NCBI GenBank assembly: GCA_035534235.1
Contig: DATLSH010000018.1
Location: forward strand, 1-17,865
Reading direction: 5' to 3'
Source of the DNA: Bog-473 sp035534235
Lineage (GTDB): Bacteria; Actinomycetota; Acidimicrobiia; Acidimicrobiales; RAAP-2
Length of the DNA: 17,865 nucleotides
Numbering within the stretch: position 1 is the first letter of the stretch; every line of letters begins with the position of its first letter. This document shows positions 1 to 6,159 of the stretch, in pieces. The position numbers and the translations under genes were made by a program. The notes below the pieces were generated by a model, which worked only from the letters and a program-made list of their open reading frames with translations, was not told where the DNA came from and did no database searches.

Positions 1-1
1 A

Positions 2-634
2 GTCGTCCGCGACGGATTCGCCGAGCTCCTCAACACCCAACCCGACTTCACCGTCGTAGCTACCGCGTCCGACGGCTCCGAGGCAGTACGAATCTGCAAT
101 CAACTCCATCCCGATGTAGTGCTCATGGACATTCGCATGCCCGGAGTCGATGGCATCGAAGCGACCCGCCAGCTCGTCCGATCTGCAACAGACGGTCCAC
201 GCATCCTCATCTTGACCACCTTCGACCTCGACAAATACGTCTACGAGGCCCTGCGGGCCGGCGCCAGCGGGTTCTTGCTCAAAGACGGCACAGCGGAACG
301 GCTCTTCGACGCCGTACGCGTCATTGCTGGCGGTGACGCCCTGCTCGCACCATCCATCACCCGTCATCTCATCAGCGAATTTGCCGCCCGGCGTCAACCG
401 AGTGGTCCAACCGCCGGCGCACTCGGCACTCTCACCCCACGCGAGACCGAGATCCTGCGATTGGTAGCGGAAGGACTGTCCAACCATGAGATCGCCGAAC
501 GCCTCATAGTCAGCGAAGAAACCGTGAAAACTCACGTGAGCCGTGTACTCAACAAGCTCGGATTACGCGACCGCACCCAGGCGGTGGTCGCCGCCTACGA
601 GAGCGGGCTCGTCGTCCCTGGACCGCCAACATAG
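2..634 (+). CDS. NarL/FixJ-family response regulator, 5' end cut by the window
   Basis: Two-component response regulator that receives phosphate from a sensor histidine kinase and binds DNA. The open frame runs from the window edge. The first visible residues, VVRDGFAELL, match the start of helix 1 in a receiver domain, so only about the first dozen residues are missing. The phospho-acceptor Asp lies in LMDIRMPG (codon 128-130) and the conserved Lys in FLLKDGT. A LuxR-type helix-turn-helix follows at about nt 430-600, containing LTPRETEILRLVAEGLS and SEETVKTHVSRVLNKL. The internal GTG at 119 is not the true start because the upstream codons are clearly receiver sequence. The partner kinase would be expected just upstream, outside the window. 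Codon use is less GC-rich at third positions than in the genes right of 8.4 kb. The family is certain; the regulon is unknown. Confidence 0.95.
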   Translation, partial: VVRDGFAELLNTQPDFTVVATASDGSEAVRICNQLHPDVVLMDIRMPGVDGIEATRQLVRSATDGPRILILTTFDLDKYVYEALRAGASGFLLKDGTAERLFDAVRVIAGGDALLAPSITRHLISEFAARRQPSGPTAGALGTLTPRETEILRLVAEGLSNHEIAERLIVSEETVKTHVSRVLNKLGLRDRTQAVVAAYESGLVVPGPPT

Positions 635-921
635 AAACCCGGGTGCGAGCGACTCCCAGCAGATGTCCGCAAGTCGAACCTCGTGCGGCAACGGCCCATG
701 TCAGCCAGGGTCGCTGCTCGGAGGCGTCCCGTAGGCCCCGCCCGATGATGATTCTCGCTGGGGAACGTCAACCGGGACAGCAGGTGTCCCCGATCCGCGA
801 GCAGAACGTCGCCTTGGGGGCAGCCCCGTCCGCCGGTACCGGGCCAAGCGCAGCACGTCCTTGTTGGCCTGATGACGGGCCGACCGGCGCGTGGTTGCCT
901 TGGGTGAGCAAGAGTAGGGAG
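635..921. other. Intergenic stretch with no supported gene
   Basis: About 290 bases between the response regulator and the methyltransferase. Open frames exist on both strands, but none shows a family motif or a ribosome binding site. A short inverted repeat lies at 774-790. On the minus strand one frame contains GDVLLADRG, faintly like part of an IS4-type transposase, but nothing around it supports that reading. Confidence 0.5.
774..790. repeat. Short perfect inverted repeat (6-bp arms, 5-nt loop)
   Basis: GGGACA at 774-779 pairs perfectly with TGTCCC at 785-790 around a 5-base loop. It lies about 140 bases after the response regulator stop. There is no T-run after it on either strand, so it may be a weak terminator, an operator or chance. 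Confidence 0.3.
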
Positions 922-1485
922 GTGAACGAGTACCACAAGCTGTGCGGCAGCGACGAATGGAGAGCAGTGGTTCGCGACTCCTTCCTCCCTTGGGCGCTCG
1001 GGGACCTGGACCTCGGCGACGACGTCCTTGAGGTTGGCCCGGGTTACGGAGCCACGACCGATGTTCTTGGGGAGTTGGTGCCAAAGCTAACCGCAGTAGA
1101 GATTGACCGCGACCTCGCGGCGATGTTGATGGACCGGTTTGCCGGAAAAGGCTCGGTATCCATCGTGAGAGGAGATGCGACGGCACTTGAGTTCCCCGAT
1201 GGCTGCTTCAGCGGCGCAGCGTCGTTCACAATGCTGCACCACGTACCGACCGTGGCGCTTCAGGACCGCCTCTTCGCTGAGGTCGGCCGGGTGTTGCGCT
1301 CCGGCGGTGTGTTCGTTGCCGGCGACGGCCTGGCGAGCCCTGAACTCGAGGCTCACCACGAGAGCGACACCTACAACCCAATCGACCCTGAAGGTATGGC
1401 TGAGCGCCTGGAGGCGTGCGGGTTCGCCGACGTGGAGGTCAAGACGAACCCGTTTGGGTGGGCCGCTCGGGCTAGGAAGCCATGA
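922..1485 (+). CDS. Class I SAM-dependent methyltransferase (UbiE/Methyltransf_11-like)
   Basis: Small S-adenosylmethionine methyltransferase of 187 residues from the chosen start; substrate unknown. Motif I is DVLEVGPGYGATTDVL (residues about 34-49), followed by the acidic strand-2 end in LTAVEIDRDLA, the RGDATALEFPDG loop, SFTMLHHV, and the late EVGRVLRSGGVFVAGDG strand. Homologous small methyltransferases begin close to the NEYHKLC..DEW segment, so I chose GTG 922. GTG 904, six codons upstream, is an alternative. An AGGGAG sequence abuts GTG 922 at almost no spacing, so neither start has an ideal ribosome binding site. The open frame extends back to 643, but that part has no recognisable domain. 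The gene stands alone in the probable accessory block, so its neighbours do not indicate a pathway. Confidence 0.82.
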   Translation: MNEYHKLCGSDEWRAVVRDSFLPWALGDLDLGDDVLEVGPGYGATTDVLGELVPKLTAVEIDRDLAAMLMDRFAGKGSVSIVRGDATALEFPDGCFSGAASFTMLHHVPTVALQDRLFAEVGRVLRSGGVFVAGDGLASPELEAHHESDTYNPIDPEGMAERLEACGFADVEVKTNPFGWAARARKP

Positions 1486-1732
1486 GTTCGCTCATTGGGA
1501 TTCTGGTCCTCAGAAGGTGATCGAAGGAGTGCGCGCGGGCGCCAATGACGGTTCCGGTACCGAGGACATAGCCTCCCCTAACCATGTTTCAAGGGTCCCC
1601 GAATAGACCTTCATCGATTACCGAGGTTCGCCCCGAACGGGTCGGTGGGGCACTTCGACACGAGTGAGGCAATCACACAGGCCGCCGTCCGAGTTCGCTT
1701 GCCGCCGAGCCTTCGCGTGGCACCCTGGGAGC

Positions 1733-2140
1733 ATGAGTGACGGAGGCCAGGAGCGCTACTACCACGGCACACGTGCCGACTTAACGCCTGGAGATCTGAT
1801 CCAGCCCGGCTATAACTCCAACTTCGGCAGCCGCAAGGAAGCCAACCACGTCTATCTGACGGCCACAGTGGACGCCGCTGTCTGGGGAGCGGAACTGGGA
1901 ATCGGCGAAGGCCCCGGCAGGATCTACGTCGTGGAACCAACCGGCCCCATCGAGGACGATCCGAACCTGACGGATAAGAAGTTCCCCGGCAACCCGACGA
2001 TGTCGTACCGCTCTCGTGACCCGCTATTGGTCACGGGGGAACTCACAAGCTGGGAGGGGCACGCCCCCGATGTCCTTCAGGCGATGAAGGACCACCTCGA
2101 ACGCCTCAAGCAGCTTGGAATCGAGGCAATCGACGACTGA
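1733..2140 (+). CDS. arr: Rifampin ADP-ribosyltransferase (Arr)
   Basis: Cytoplasmic enzyme of 135 residues that transfers ADP-ribose from NAD+ to a hydroxyl of rifamycins, inactivating them. The length is normal for the family (about 140). Family hallmarks are present throughout: YYHGT near the N-terminus (His11), NHVYLTATVDAAVWGAEL (Tyr41), IYVVEPTGPIEDDPNLTDKK with the catalytic-region Asp, FPGNPTMSYR, and GELTSWEGH. These cover the His-Tyr-Asp set known for Arr enzymes. ATG 1733 was chosen because the alignable part begins only a few residues later; the frame opens earlier at 1664 without homologous sequence. GGGAG lies one base upstream of the ATG, too close for a good ribosome binding site. 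Arr homologues are common on actinobacterial chromosomes and mobile elements. The position inside a likely integrative element suggests transfer. Resistance itself is inferred. Confidence 0.93.
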   Translation: MSDGGQERYYHGTRADLTPGDLIQPGYNSNFGSRKEANHVYLTATVDAAVWGAELGIGEGPGRIYVVEPTGPIEDDPNLTDKKFPGNPTMSYRSRDPLLVTGELTSWEGHAPDVLQAMKDHLERLKQLGIEAIDD

Positions 2141-2237
2141 TGATCTGTCGCCGAGCGGCAGACGCGGGCCAATCCGGGTCGAGCCGGTTGAGCGAGGCCA
2201 GGGAGACCGATAGGTGTGGCCACCGAGCCGTTCGAGG

Positions 2238-2270
2238 GTGACCCAGTTCGCTGCCGGGTCGGTGGGTCAC
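2238..2270. repeat. Inverted repeat, 8-bp perfect arms with 17-nt spacer
   Basis: GTGACCCA at 2238-2245 is the exact reverse complement of TGGGTCAC at 2263-2270. It sits about 100 bases after the arr stop and about 190 before the Fic start. It could be a rho-independent-like stem without a T-run, an operator for a dimeric regulator, or a recombinase site. Confidence 0.45.
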
Positions 2271-2434
2271 AACTACCTCGGAAACATTCCGATGAAGGGT
2301 TGCTCCTTGGTGGCAATTTCCAGCCGTTGGTTGCTGCGGGTGCGGAGTGAGGGCAGATAACCGGTCTGGCGTTGTTGGAATCTTCACATCGCCGGAATCT
2401 CCCTATTTATCATCTAAAGTTGCTTTTGACGTCT

Positions 2435-2440
2435 TATAAC
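2435..2440 (+). promoter_or_regulatory. Candidate -10 element for the Fic gene
   Basis: TATAAC lies 19 bases before the ATG at 2459, within an AT-rich patch at about 2400-2450 that stands out from its GC-rich surroundings. It would place transcription start near 2447, giving a leader of about 12 bases. No good -35 is seen at 16-18 bases, and there is no convincing ribosome binding site. Confidence 0.3.
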
Positions 2441-2458
2441 TACCGTTAGGTTGCGCCA

Positions 2459-3991
2459 ATGGTCGATCATGGAGCAGATAAGCCCACTCAAGTTGCCCAG
2501 CGTGAGCGGGAGCACCCGGCCGGGCGACTCGTGGTCTCGACCGCGCAGAACAAGGCTGGGCTCTCCCGCCAGACCAAGGCAGGCGCGGCATTTCGGGTCG
2601 CGCCTGGCGTGTACATCGTCGGAGCGACATTGCCGCTCGAGCACGCCGTCCGCCACCACCGCACCGGGATCATCTCGGTGTTCTGGGCAGGTGGGGTGCT
2701 GTCCGACCGCACCGCCATCGCCGGTGGCGAGCCGGTCGACGGGTGGGTCTTTGTCGCGCACCCCGATCCCTCCCGCCAGTCCGACCTCGTGCTGCCGGGC
2801 GTAACCGTCTCCCCACGGCGGGGCCCCGGCCCGCTGCCGGGAGACATGCCGATGCTCGATGGCCTCTATCTGTCCGGTCCGGCGCGCAAGTTGGTCGAGA
2901 ACGTCAGCGCCGCCGGACGCCCTCCAGTAAGCCGGCCCGCGAGGCAGGCAGGTACAACGGCAGTGGAGGACCAGATTGACGATCTCGCCCGACGCGGCGG
3001 GGCCGGTGCGATCCAGAACGTCCTCAACCAGCTTGACGTTGTCGCCGCTCACCTCCCCCACGGACCGGTCAAGACGGTCCGAGACCGGCTGGTTGCGGTC
3101 CTCGGGACCTTCACCGGCGCCAAGCCCACCTCCGAACGCCTCGCCGCCCGGCTGTCAGGCGAGCCCTACGACGAGCACCGGATAACGATGTTCCGGGCGC
3201 TCGCAGAGCTGCTCAGCGACACAGCACCCGAACCCCGCCCGGCACTCGGCGACGTTGGTCGGTGGCAATGGGAGCCGTTCTTCGAGGCGTACTTCTCCAA
3301 CTTCATCGAAGGAACCGAGTTTGGCATCGATGAAGCCCGTAGAATCGCCATCGAAGGCGAGATCCCACCTGAACGCCCCGCGGACGCCCATGACGTCGCC
3401 GCAACCTACCGGATCGTCTCCGACCCGGGCACGCGCGGTCTGACACCGGCCAGCGCCGATGAGCTCGTGGAATTGTTGCGTGACCATCACCGGGTCCTGC
3501 TTGCGGCAAGACCGGACAAGAACCCGGGTGAGTTCAAACAGAAACAGAACTACGCGGGTGGATATGCGTTCGTCGACCCGGACCTCGTGTCTGGCACTCT
3601 TCGCCGGGGCTTCGACGTGTTCGCTGGCGTCACCGACCCGTTCCAACGTGCAGTCGCCCTAATGCTGCTCGTGACTGAATGCCACCCGTTCGACGACGGG
3701 AACGGTAGGGTCGCCAGGATTATCTCGAACGGCGCGCTGTCCGCTGCGGGGCAGATCCGAATCGTCGTCCCGACCGTGTACCGAAATAACTACCTCGCGG
3801 GCCTCGCCGGGGTGAGCAACCGGAGTGGTCGCGGCGAGACACTCGTATCGGTTCTTCAGTTCGCCCAGAAATGGACTGGAGCCGTGGACTGGACGACGTT
3901 CGAGGACTCCGACAAGACCCTTCGCCAGCTCAACGCATACATGGATCCCGGCCTCGCTGATGCGTCCGGAGTCAAGCTCCGGCTTCCCTGA
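2459..3991 (+). CDS. AbiEi-like antitoxin domain fused to Fic AMP-transferase
   Basis: Fusion protein of 510 residues. Residues about 20-200 resemble AbiEi-family antitoxins: a short winged-helix-like part (KAGLSRQTKAGAAFRVAPGVYIV), then GVLSDRTAIAGG, VTVSPRRGPG and GLYLSGPARKLVENV. Residues about 260-500 form a Fic domain. The catalytic motif HPFDDGNGRVAR starts at His409 and matches HxFx(D/E)GNGRxxR in full. Such enzymes transfer AMP from ATP to target hydroxyls. Upstream, SNFIEG at Ser280-Gly285 fits the inhibitory helix motif (S/T)xxxE(G/N), with Glu284 as the residue that would block ATP gamma-phosphate positioning. This predicts an enzyme that is off by default. GEFKQKQNYAGGYAFVDP is the likely target-binding flap region. 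No separate antitoxin gene adjoins it. Targets and phenotype are unknown; a self-regulated toxin or host-defence role is inference. Confidence 0.92.
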   Translation: MVDHGADKPTQVAQREREHPAGRLVVSTAQNKAGLSRQTKAGAAFRVAPGVYIVGATLPLEHAVRHHRTGIISVFWAGGVLSDRTAIAGGEPVDGWVFVAHPDPSRQSDLVLPGVTVSPRRGPGPLPGDMPMLDGLYLSGPARKLVENVSAAGRPPVSRPARQAGTTAVEDQIDDLARRGGAGAIQNVLNQLDVVAAHLPHGPVKTVRDRLVAVLGTFTGAKPTSERLAARLSGEPYDEHRITMFRALAELLSDTAPEPRPALGDVGRWQWEPFFEAYFSNFIEGTEFGIDEARRIAIEGEIPPERPADAHDVAATYRIVSDPGTRGLTPASADELVELLRDHHRVLLAARPDKNPGEFKQKQNYAGGYAFVDPDLVSGTLRRGFDVFAGVTDPFQRAVALMLLVTECHPFDDGNGRVARIISNGALSAAGQIRIVVPTVYRNNYLAGLAGVSNRSGRGETLVSVLQFAQKWTGAVDWTTFEDSDKTLRQLNAYMDPGLADASGVKLRLP

Positions 3992-4026
3992 TTCGGCAGA
4001 ATCCACATGCCAGAACCGTCGGCACC

Positions 4027-4047
4027 ATGGCGCGTTTATGGCGCGTT
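4027..4047. repeat. Two tandem 10-bp copies with 11-bp period near the att scar
   Basis: ATGGCGCGTT occurs at 4027-4036 and again at 4038-4047, about 90-110 bases inside the tRNA remnant. With the GTCGTTCGCCA pair it makes this short spacer unusually repetitive. Such repeats near an attachment site can be arm-type sites for a tyrosine integrase, but this is only positional inference. Confidence 0.4.
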
Positions 4048-4061
4048 CGGGTCCATCCGTG

Positions 4062-4121
4062 GTCGTTCGCCAGAGTCCGACAAGTCGCTGACCTGCCGTT
4101 CTTGTTCGCCGTCGTTCGCCA
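4062..4121. repeat. 11-bp direct repeat pair flanking the att scar on the element side
   Basis: GTCGTTCGCCA occurs at 4062-4072 and at 4111-4121, starts 49 bases apart, in the same orientation. The nearer copy ends 18 bases before the tRNA fragment. Partial copies (TTCGCC) lie between and after. These are candidate integrase or excisionase binding sites. Confidence 0.4.
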
Positions 4122-4138
4122 ATTCGCCCTCGGCGTGA

Positions 4139-4182
4139 TTCCCAAGCTGAGAACGCGAGTTCGATTCTCGTCGCCCGCTCCA
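4139..4182 (+). other. 3' half of tRNA-Gly(CCC): probable attachment-site scar of an integrated element
   Basis: The sequence reads as a tRNA from the anticodon loop onward. It comprises loop TTCCCAA with anticodon CCC (4139-4145), 3' anticodon stem GCTGA (4146-4150), a four-base variable loop (4151-4154), T stem-loop GCGAG-TTCGATT-CTCGT (4155-4171), acceptor strand CGCCCGC (4172-4178), discriminator T and CCA (4179-4182). The expected 5' acceptor GCGGGCG, D arm and 5' anticodon stem are absent upstream, and the match stops exactly at the loop. Elements using tyrosine integrases commonly leave such a copy at the end away from the intact tRNA. The orientation places the element to the left and native chromosome to the right. 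It cannot function as a tRNA. Confidence 0.8.
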
Positions 4183-4502
4183 ATCGAATTCCTGGGCAAC
4201 AGCTGTGAATCAGGACCGGAGGCGGCAGCATTGCGGTCGGATGAAGTTACCTTGTTGTCGGGGTTGCCTCCACGGTTTCGGTCATGATGCACAATCCCGA
4301 GGTGGTCAACGACCCGTCACCGTCGGAGTCGGCATGTCGACGGTGAGACTTCCCCGCTGCGCTCTCGGGCGGCAAGGCAGAGAGCTGAACGACGAGGTTC
4401 GGCCCAGCGGGAGGGAGGGCGCTGCTTCGGTGATCGGATACGCGCCTCGGGCGGCGACGTCGGGAAGTCGGCGAAGCGGGAGTGGTGCCGACCTGACGGG
4501 GA
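4183..4502. other. Non-coding boundary region with one strong inverted repeat
   Basis: About 320 bases between the tRNA scar and the stop of the minus-strand membrane protein. Several long frames cross it on both strands, but they lack motifs, and some read antisense through the tRNA fragment. The only structure I can support is the inverted repeat at 4317-4346. Confidence 0.5.
4317..4346. terminator. Inverted repeat, 9-bp perfect arms with 12-nt loop; possible terminator
   Basis: TCACCGTCG at 4317-4325 is the exact reverse complement of CGACGGTGA at 4338-4346. It lies 157 bases downstream of the sigma/anti-sigma operon stop (minus strand) and 135 bases after the tRNA scar. No T-run follows on either strand. 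It could end the minus-strand operon or be a protein-binding site at the element border. Confidence 0.35.
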
Positions 4503-5417
4503 CTAGGAGTGGCCGGGATGTGAGGGTGGCACCGAGGACGGCGGGCCGGCCGGCGTGTGCCCTGCAGGGGTCGAAGTCGGCGGCCCGGCCGGGGTGCCCG
4601 ATGGCGGCGTCGAGGTCGGGGGCTGGCCCGGCGTGTTGCCTGCCGGCGTGGAGTTCGGCGGGCCGCCCGGTGTCTTCCCCGCCGGCGTGGTGACGGGCTT
4701 CCCAGTGTCCGTGGTCGACGAGTTGTCGGAGCCGGAGTTCGAAGTCGTACCCGGCTTGGGGACGGCTGCGCAGAACACCTGGACCGTTTCCCCCTTGGCT
4801 TGGGCCTCGGCACTCAATCGGGAGAATGCCGTTGACGACAGGGCCTTCCCGCGGTTCGTGTTCGTGGAGGATCGAGAATCGGGAGCGAAGTACGCCGTGC
4901 ACAAGCCGAACTCGTTTGCCGTCGTGGACGGCGCCGTTGCATTGACGGTGCTGCCGTGGATGTTCGATCCTGCCCCACCGGACCGACCCGCATCCGTTTC
5001 GGGATCGGGCACGTTGATCCCCAGGTGGGAGAGGTTCCGAGAGGCCACGCCTTGGATTGAACCCGGCAGGGACCCAGTGGCTGCGGCAACGGTCGCACCG
5101 CCCAGGGCCAGAACAGCGGCAGCACCGGCCACCTTTGCTGAGAATGATCGACTGAACACCCGCGCACCTCCTTCGGTGTCTTGGAAGATGCCGACAGGGG
5201 CCCGAACGGATTCGATGAATGCAGCGACGACCGAGGTTTCCCCCGCCAGGTCCCCATCGGCGTTGGAGGATCTGGCGGCGAGCACGAACGTGGCCACTTC
5301 TTGAAGGCCAGGCGGAGCGTCATCCGGCTCCACCCGTCCCTCCAACAGGGCATCTGCAATACCGCCTGTTTTTGGCAATCCAAACATCTCATCCATGTCA
5401 TCGTCGGCGGGGCTCAT
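4503..5417 (-). CDS. Single-pass membrane protein coupled to the ECF sigma factor, probable anti-sigma factor
   Basis: 304 residues in three parts. The first ~90 form a soluble, presumably cytoplasmic domain (DALLEGRVEPDD and ATFVLAARS segments). One transmembrane helix follows at about 94-114 (AKVAGAAAVLALGG). The outer part holds two cysteines in conserved-looking settings, GLCTAYFA (Cys173) and VQVFCAAVP (Cys216), which may form a disulfide. It ends in a low-complexity tail from about 241 built of TPAGxTPxxPP units. The start ATG overlaps the sigma factor stop in ATGA, so translation is coupled. This arrangement and topology are typical of anti-sigma factors. I see no zinc-binding HxxxCxxC (ZAS) motif in the N-terminus, so the sigma-binding role rests on context. 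An alternative is an ECF-regulated surface protein. Confidence 0.62.
   Translation of the reverse strand: MSPADDDMDEMFGLPKTGGIADALLEGRVEPDDAPPGLQEVATFVLAARSSNADGDLAGETSVVAAFIESVRAPVGIFQDTEGGARVFSRSFSAKVAGAAAVLALGGATVAAATGSLPGSIQGVASRNLSHLGINVPDPETDAGRSGGAGSNIHGSTVNATAPSTTANEFGLCTAYFAPDSRSSTNTNRGKALSSTAFSRLSAEAQAKGETVQVFCAAVPKPGTTSNSGSDNSSTTDTGKPVTTPAGKTPGGPPNSTPAGNTPGQPPTSTPPSGTPAGPPTSTPAGHTPAGPPSSVPPSHPGHS
4536..4697 (-). repeat. Degenerate repeats encoding TPAG/GPP units
   Basis: Codes for residues about 241-294 of the membrane protein. Five imperfect copies of a unit like TPAGxTPxxPPxS are visible. Such Pro/Gly/Thr-rich tails usually form an extended, unstructured stretch spanning the cell wall. 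Copy number may vary between strains. Confidence 0.65.
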
Positions 5418-5965
5418 AGCGTTACAACTTTCTTGAACTTCTTGGCCAGGCGCTGCAGCGCTCTGTGCTGGATCACCCGCACCGAGCCGGGTGAACGGCC
5501 CAGGATGCCCGCCACCTCGTCGACGCTCAGGTCGCCCACGACCCTGAGCAGGACGACCTCCGCCTGCGTGGTCGGTAAGCCCTTGACCAGGGCCTTGATG
5601 GCTTCTTGCGCAGAGAGATCAGAGACCACCGCCGCCTGGAGGTCCCACTGGTCGGCCGGCTCGTGGGCCTCCCTCAGCTCCACGACCGAGGGTGATCGGC
5701 CGGATCGGCGGTAGTGGTCGATGGTCCGCCGGCGGGCGAGCGTGAAGAGGAGGGCTCGGAACGCCTTGGCATCGCCCTCGAAGCGGGGCAGCAGAGCCGC
5801 CCCAGCCGCCCAGGCCTCCGAGGCCAAGTCCTCCTCCACGCCGGGTGCTTGGTGACGCAGGTAACGGACGAGGCCGGGATTGAAGGCGCGATAGAGCGCG
5901 ACGACACCCTGCTCCTCACCCCGGCGGGCTTCATCGAGTGCTTCATCAAGAGGGTCTTGGCTCAT
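5414..5965 (-). CDS. ECF-type RNA polymerase sigma factor
   Basis: Alternative sigma factor of 183 residues that directs RNA polymerase to a small promoter set. The sigma-2 region is about residues 23-90, including LYRAFNPGLVRYLR, EDLASEAW, AFRALLFTLARRRTIDHYRR. The sigma-4 region is about 117-175, including LSAQEAIKALVKGLP, AEVVLLRVVGDLSVDEVAGILG and SPGSVRVIQHRALQRL. ATG 5965 is preferred because MSQDPLDEALDEAR leads directly into region 2; the frame stays open further upstream without related sequence. No clear ribosome binding site precedes it. The stop overlaps the start of the next gene by 4 bases, giving a sigma/anti-sigma operon. The 194-base gap to the gene upstream suggests its own promoter; I could not find a convincing autoregulated ECF promoter. 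The inducing signal is unknown. Confidence 0.93.
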   Translation of the reverse strand: MSQDPLDEALDEARRGEEQGVVALYRAFNPGLVRYLRHQAPGVEEDLASEAWAAGAALLPRFEGDAKAFRALLFTLARRRTIDHYRRSGRSPSVVELREAHEPADQWDLQAAVVSDLSAQEAIKALVKGLPTTQAEVVLLRVVGDLSVDEVAGILGRSPGSVRVIQHRALQRLAKKFKKVVTL

Positions 5966-5995
5966 GGTGTGCGACCGGAACGCAGAATGGGCGCA

Positions 5996-6013
5996 CCGTG
6001 CCTTGATGCACGG
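5996..6013. repeat. Small inverted repeat upstream of the ECF sigma gene
   Basis: CCGTGC (5996-6001) and GCACGG (6008-6013) flank a 6-base loop. It lies about 30 bases before the sigma factor start on the minus strand, so it could be a leader structure or operator. It could equally be the transcription end of the upstream oxidoreductase gene. No T-run is present. Confidence 0.3.
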
Positions 6014-6159
6014 CGAATGCGGCAGTAAGACGTCATTCCGGGTCCGCCGCCATCCGCCAATGTTGGCAGCTGGAGCGTCTGACCTGAGCTGAGGCCGCCG
6101 CAGACGGACATCGTCCGGACGGCCAGGCAGGCCCGAGCGCTGTTCGGGACTCGTAGTCC

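Larger units (their letters stand above)
2141..2458. other. Non-coding spacer between arr and the Fic gene
   Basis: About 320 bases without a supportable gene. The minus-strand frames at 2077-2387 carry no family motif. The stretch holds the inverted repeat at 2238-2270. Its last 60 bases are clearly AT-rich against the local background and probably contain the promoter of the Fic gene. Confidence 0.5.

Noticed and set aside
643..921. Long N-terminal extension of the methyltransferase from 643
   Set aside because: The added ~93 residues are Arg/Pro/Ser-rich without homology, and small methyltransferases of this type start near the NEYHKLC segment.
1175..1606. Plus-strand frame overlapping the methyltransferase 3' end
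   Set aside because: Frame-shifted Arg/Ser/Ala-rich translation with no motif; a shadow of the methyltransferase frame.
2426..2431. TTGACG as a -35 box for the Fic gene
   Set aside because: At 17 bases downstream there is no -10-like sequence before the ATG, and the TATAAC at 2435 lies only 3 bases away.
4139..4182. Functional tRNA-Gly gene
   Set aside because: The 5' acceptor strand, D arm and 5' anticodon stem are missing upstream, so no cloverleaf can form.
4027..4287. Plus-strand frame containing LRTRVRFSSPAP
   Set aside because: Another familiar false translation of a tRNA 3' half; no ribosome binding site and no domain.
3659..4292. Minus-strand frames with ERATRIELAFSAWE and GDENRTRVLSLGI
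   Set aside because: These phrases are well-known false proteins made by translating tRNA genes antisense. They arise here from the tRNA-Gly fragment and flanks.
4555..5304. Plus-strand frame of 249 codons opposite the membrane protein gene
   Set aside because: Antisense of the repeat-rich tail and transmembrane segment. The minus-strand gene has the coupled start and sensible topology.
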